Positions 63,890 to 64,000 of a stretch of 64,000 nt of DNA are shown here, piece after piece. Each line of letters starts with the position of its first letter. Position 1 is the stretch's first letter. Below the pieces are notes generated by a model. That model did no database searches. It was not told the origin of the DNA and was given only the letters and a program-made list of their open reading frames with translations. Position numbers and translations under genes: made by a program. This DNA comes from Meiothermus sp. CFH 77666 (GTDB lineage: Bacteria > Deinococcota > Deinococci > Deinococcales > Thermaceae). Location of the stretch: positions 98,863 to 162,862 of the forward strand of contig NZ_JAGDFV010000002.1 of the NCBI RefSeq assembly GCF_017497985.1, read 5' to 3'.

Positions 63890-64000
63890 TCACAAAACGA
63901 TGTCAGCTATACACAGGTCTGGGGAAGCAGCGATGAGGTTCAGGGCGATGATGAGGTAAGCCCACCAAGCGGTAAAGCCAAGTTCAGTACGGTGATGGCG
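63890..64000 (-). CDS. C-terminal end of an unidentified protein
   Basis: Thirty-six residues in frame to the window edge read HHRTELGFTAWWAYLIIALNL and end in IADIVL. The pattern recalls the C-terminal end of some IS transposases, but it is too short to name. Confidence 0.35.
   Translation of the reverse strand, partial: RHHRTELGFTAWWAYLIIALNLIAASPDLCIADIVL

Overview
The window is a chromosomal segment from a GC-rich thermophile of the Thermaceae (Deinococcota), most likely Meiothermus. Four things point there: Thermus/Meiothermus-like proteins such as a Cys-His-His type CsoR; many genes with a TANNNT -10 box only 6-8 bases upstream of the start codon (leaderless transcription); very frequent CTCGAG; and few canonical operon leaders. 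The genus is inferred from gene content and style, not from a database search.

Layout. 0-10 kb holds housekeeping genes (glutaminyl cyclotransferase end, a DUF192 protein, amidohydrolase, GNAT, MogA/MoaB-like protein, PilT-like ATPase, deoD, argF, argC, DsbA-like, DinB-like, VIT-family transporter). 10.5-14.6 kb is a copper-response block (CsoR operator, copZ, csoR, two-HMA copA, DUF305 protein). 14.6-17 kb holds the RtcB ligase/archease pair and two divergent tRNA genes, Pro(GGG) and Ile(GAT). 17-19.4 kb is an EnvC-like/FtsX pair without ftsE. 19.4-24.5 kb is a glycolate oxidase (glcD-glcE-glcF) and glycerate kinase cassette. 24.7-36 kb is an exopolysaccharide locus (Wzc-like kinase, flippase, beta-helix lipoprotein, two glycosyltransferases, Wzy-like polymerase, OpgC-like acyltransferase, polysaccharide deacetylase). 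36-41.9 kb is a scarred region in which an ISAs1-type transposase remnant and an IS256-type fragment bracket an intact panB-panC-coaX-coaBC operon; an aminotransferase C-terminal fragment lies beside the IS256 piece. 41.9-62.7 kb returns to housekeeping genes (VUT transporter, hpt, pseudouridine synthase, truB, lrp/ald, asp23-fakA, 3D-domain protein, ABC permease, purA, glutaredoxin, ROK glucokinase, comM) and two large winged-helix regulators. 62.7-64 kb is an unrecognised locus with iterated operator-like sites, two tiny genes and a frame-shifted ORF.

Non-coding repeats are the most unusual part. A 124-bp element occurs three times, begins and ends in TAA-type stop triplets, and supplies the stop codons of csoR, of the ABC permease gene and of purA. 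A 161-bp element with terminal inverted repeats occurs twice, once flanked by a 10-bp direct repeat, with a diverged relative near 45.5 kb. At least a dozen intergenic spots carry degenerate tandem heptamers with fixed 7-bp period but locus-specific sequence, often touching start or stop codons. I know of no description of these tracts in this group.

Metabolic links: the glycolate cassette turns 2-hydroxyacids toward 2-phosphoglycerate; the pan/coa operon covers much of pantothenate-to-CoA synthesis; copZ/csoR/copA form a self-regulated copper circuit; and the polysaccharide locus appears complete for chain assembly, flipping, polymerisation and modification but has lost flanking genes to IS-mediated rearrangement.
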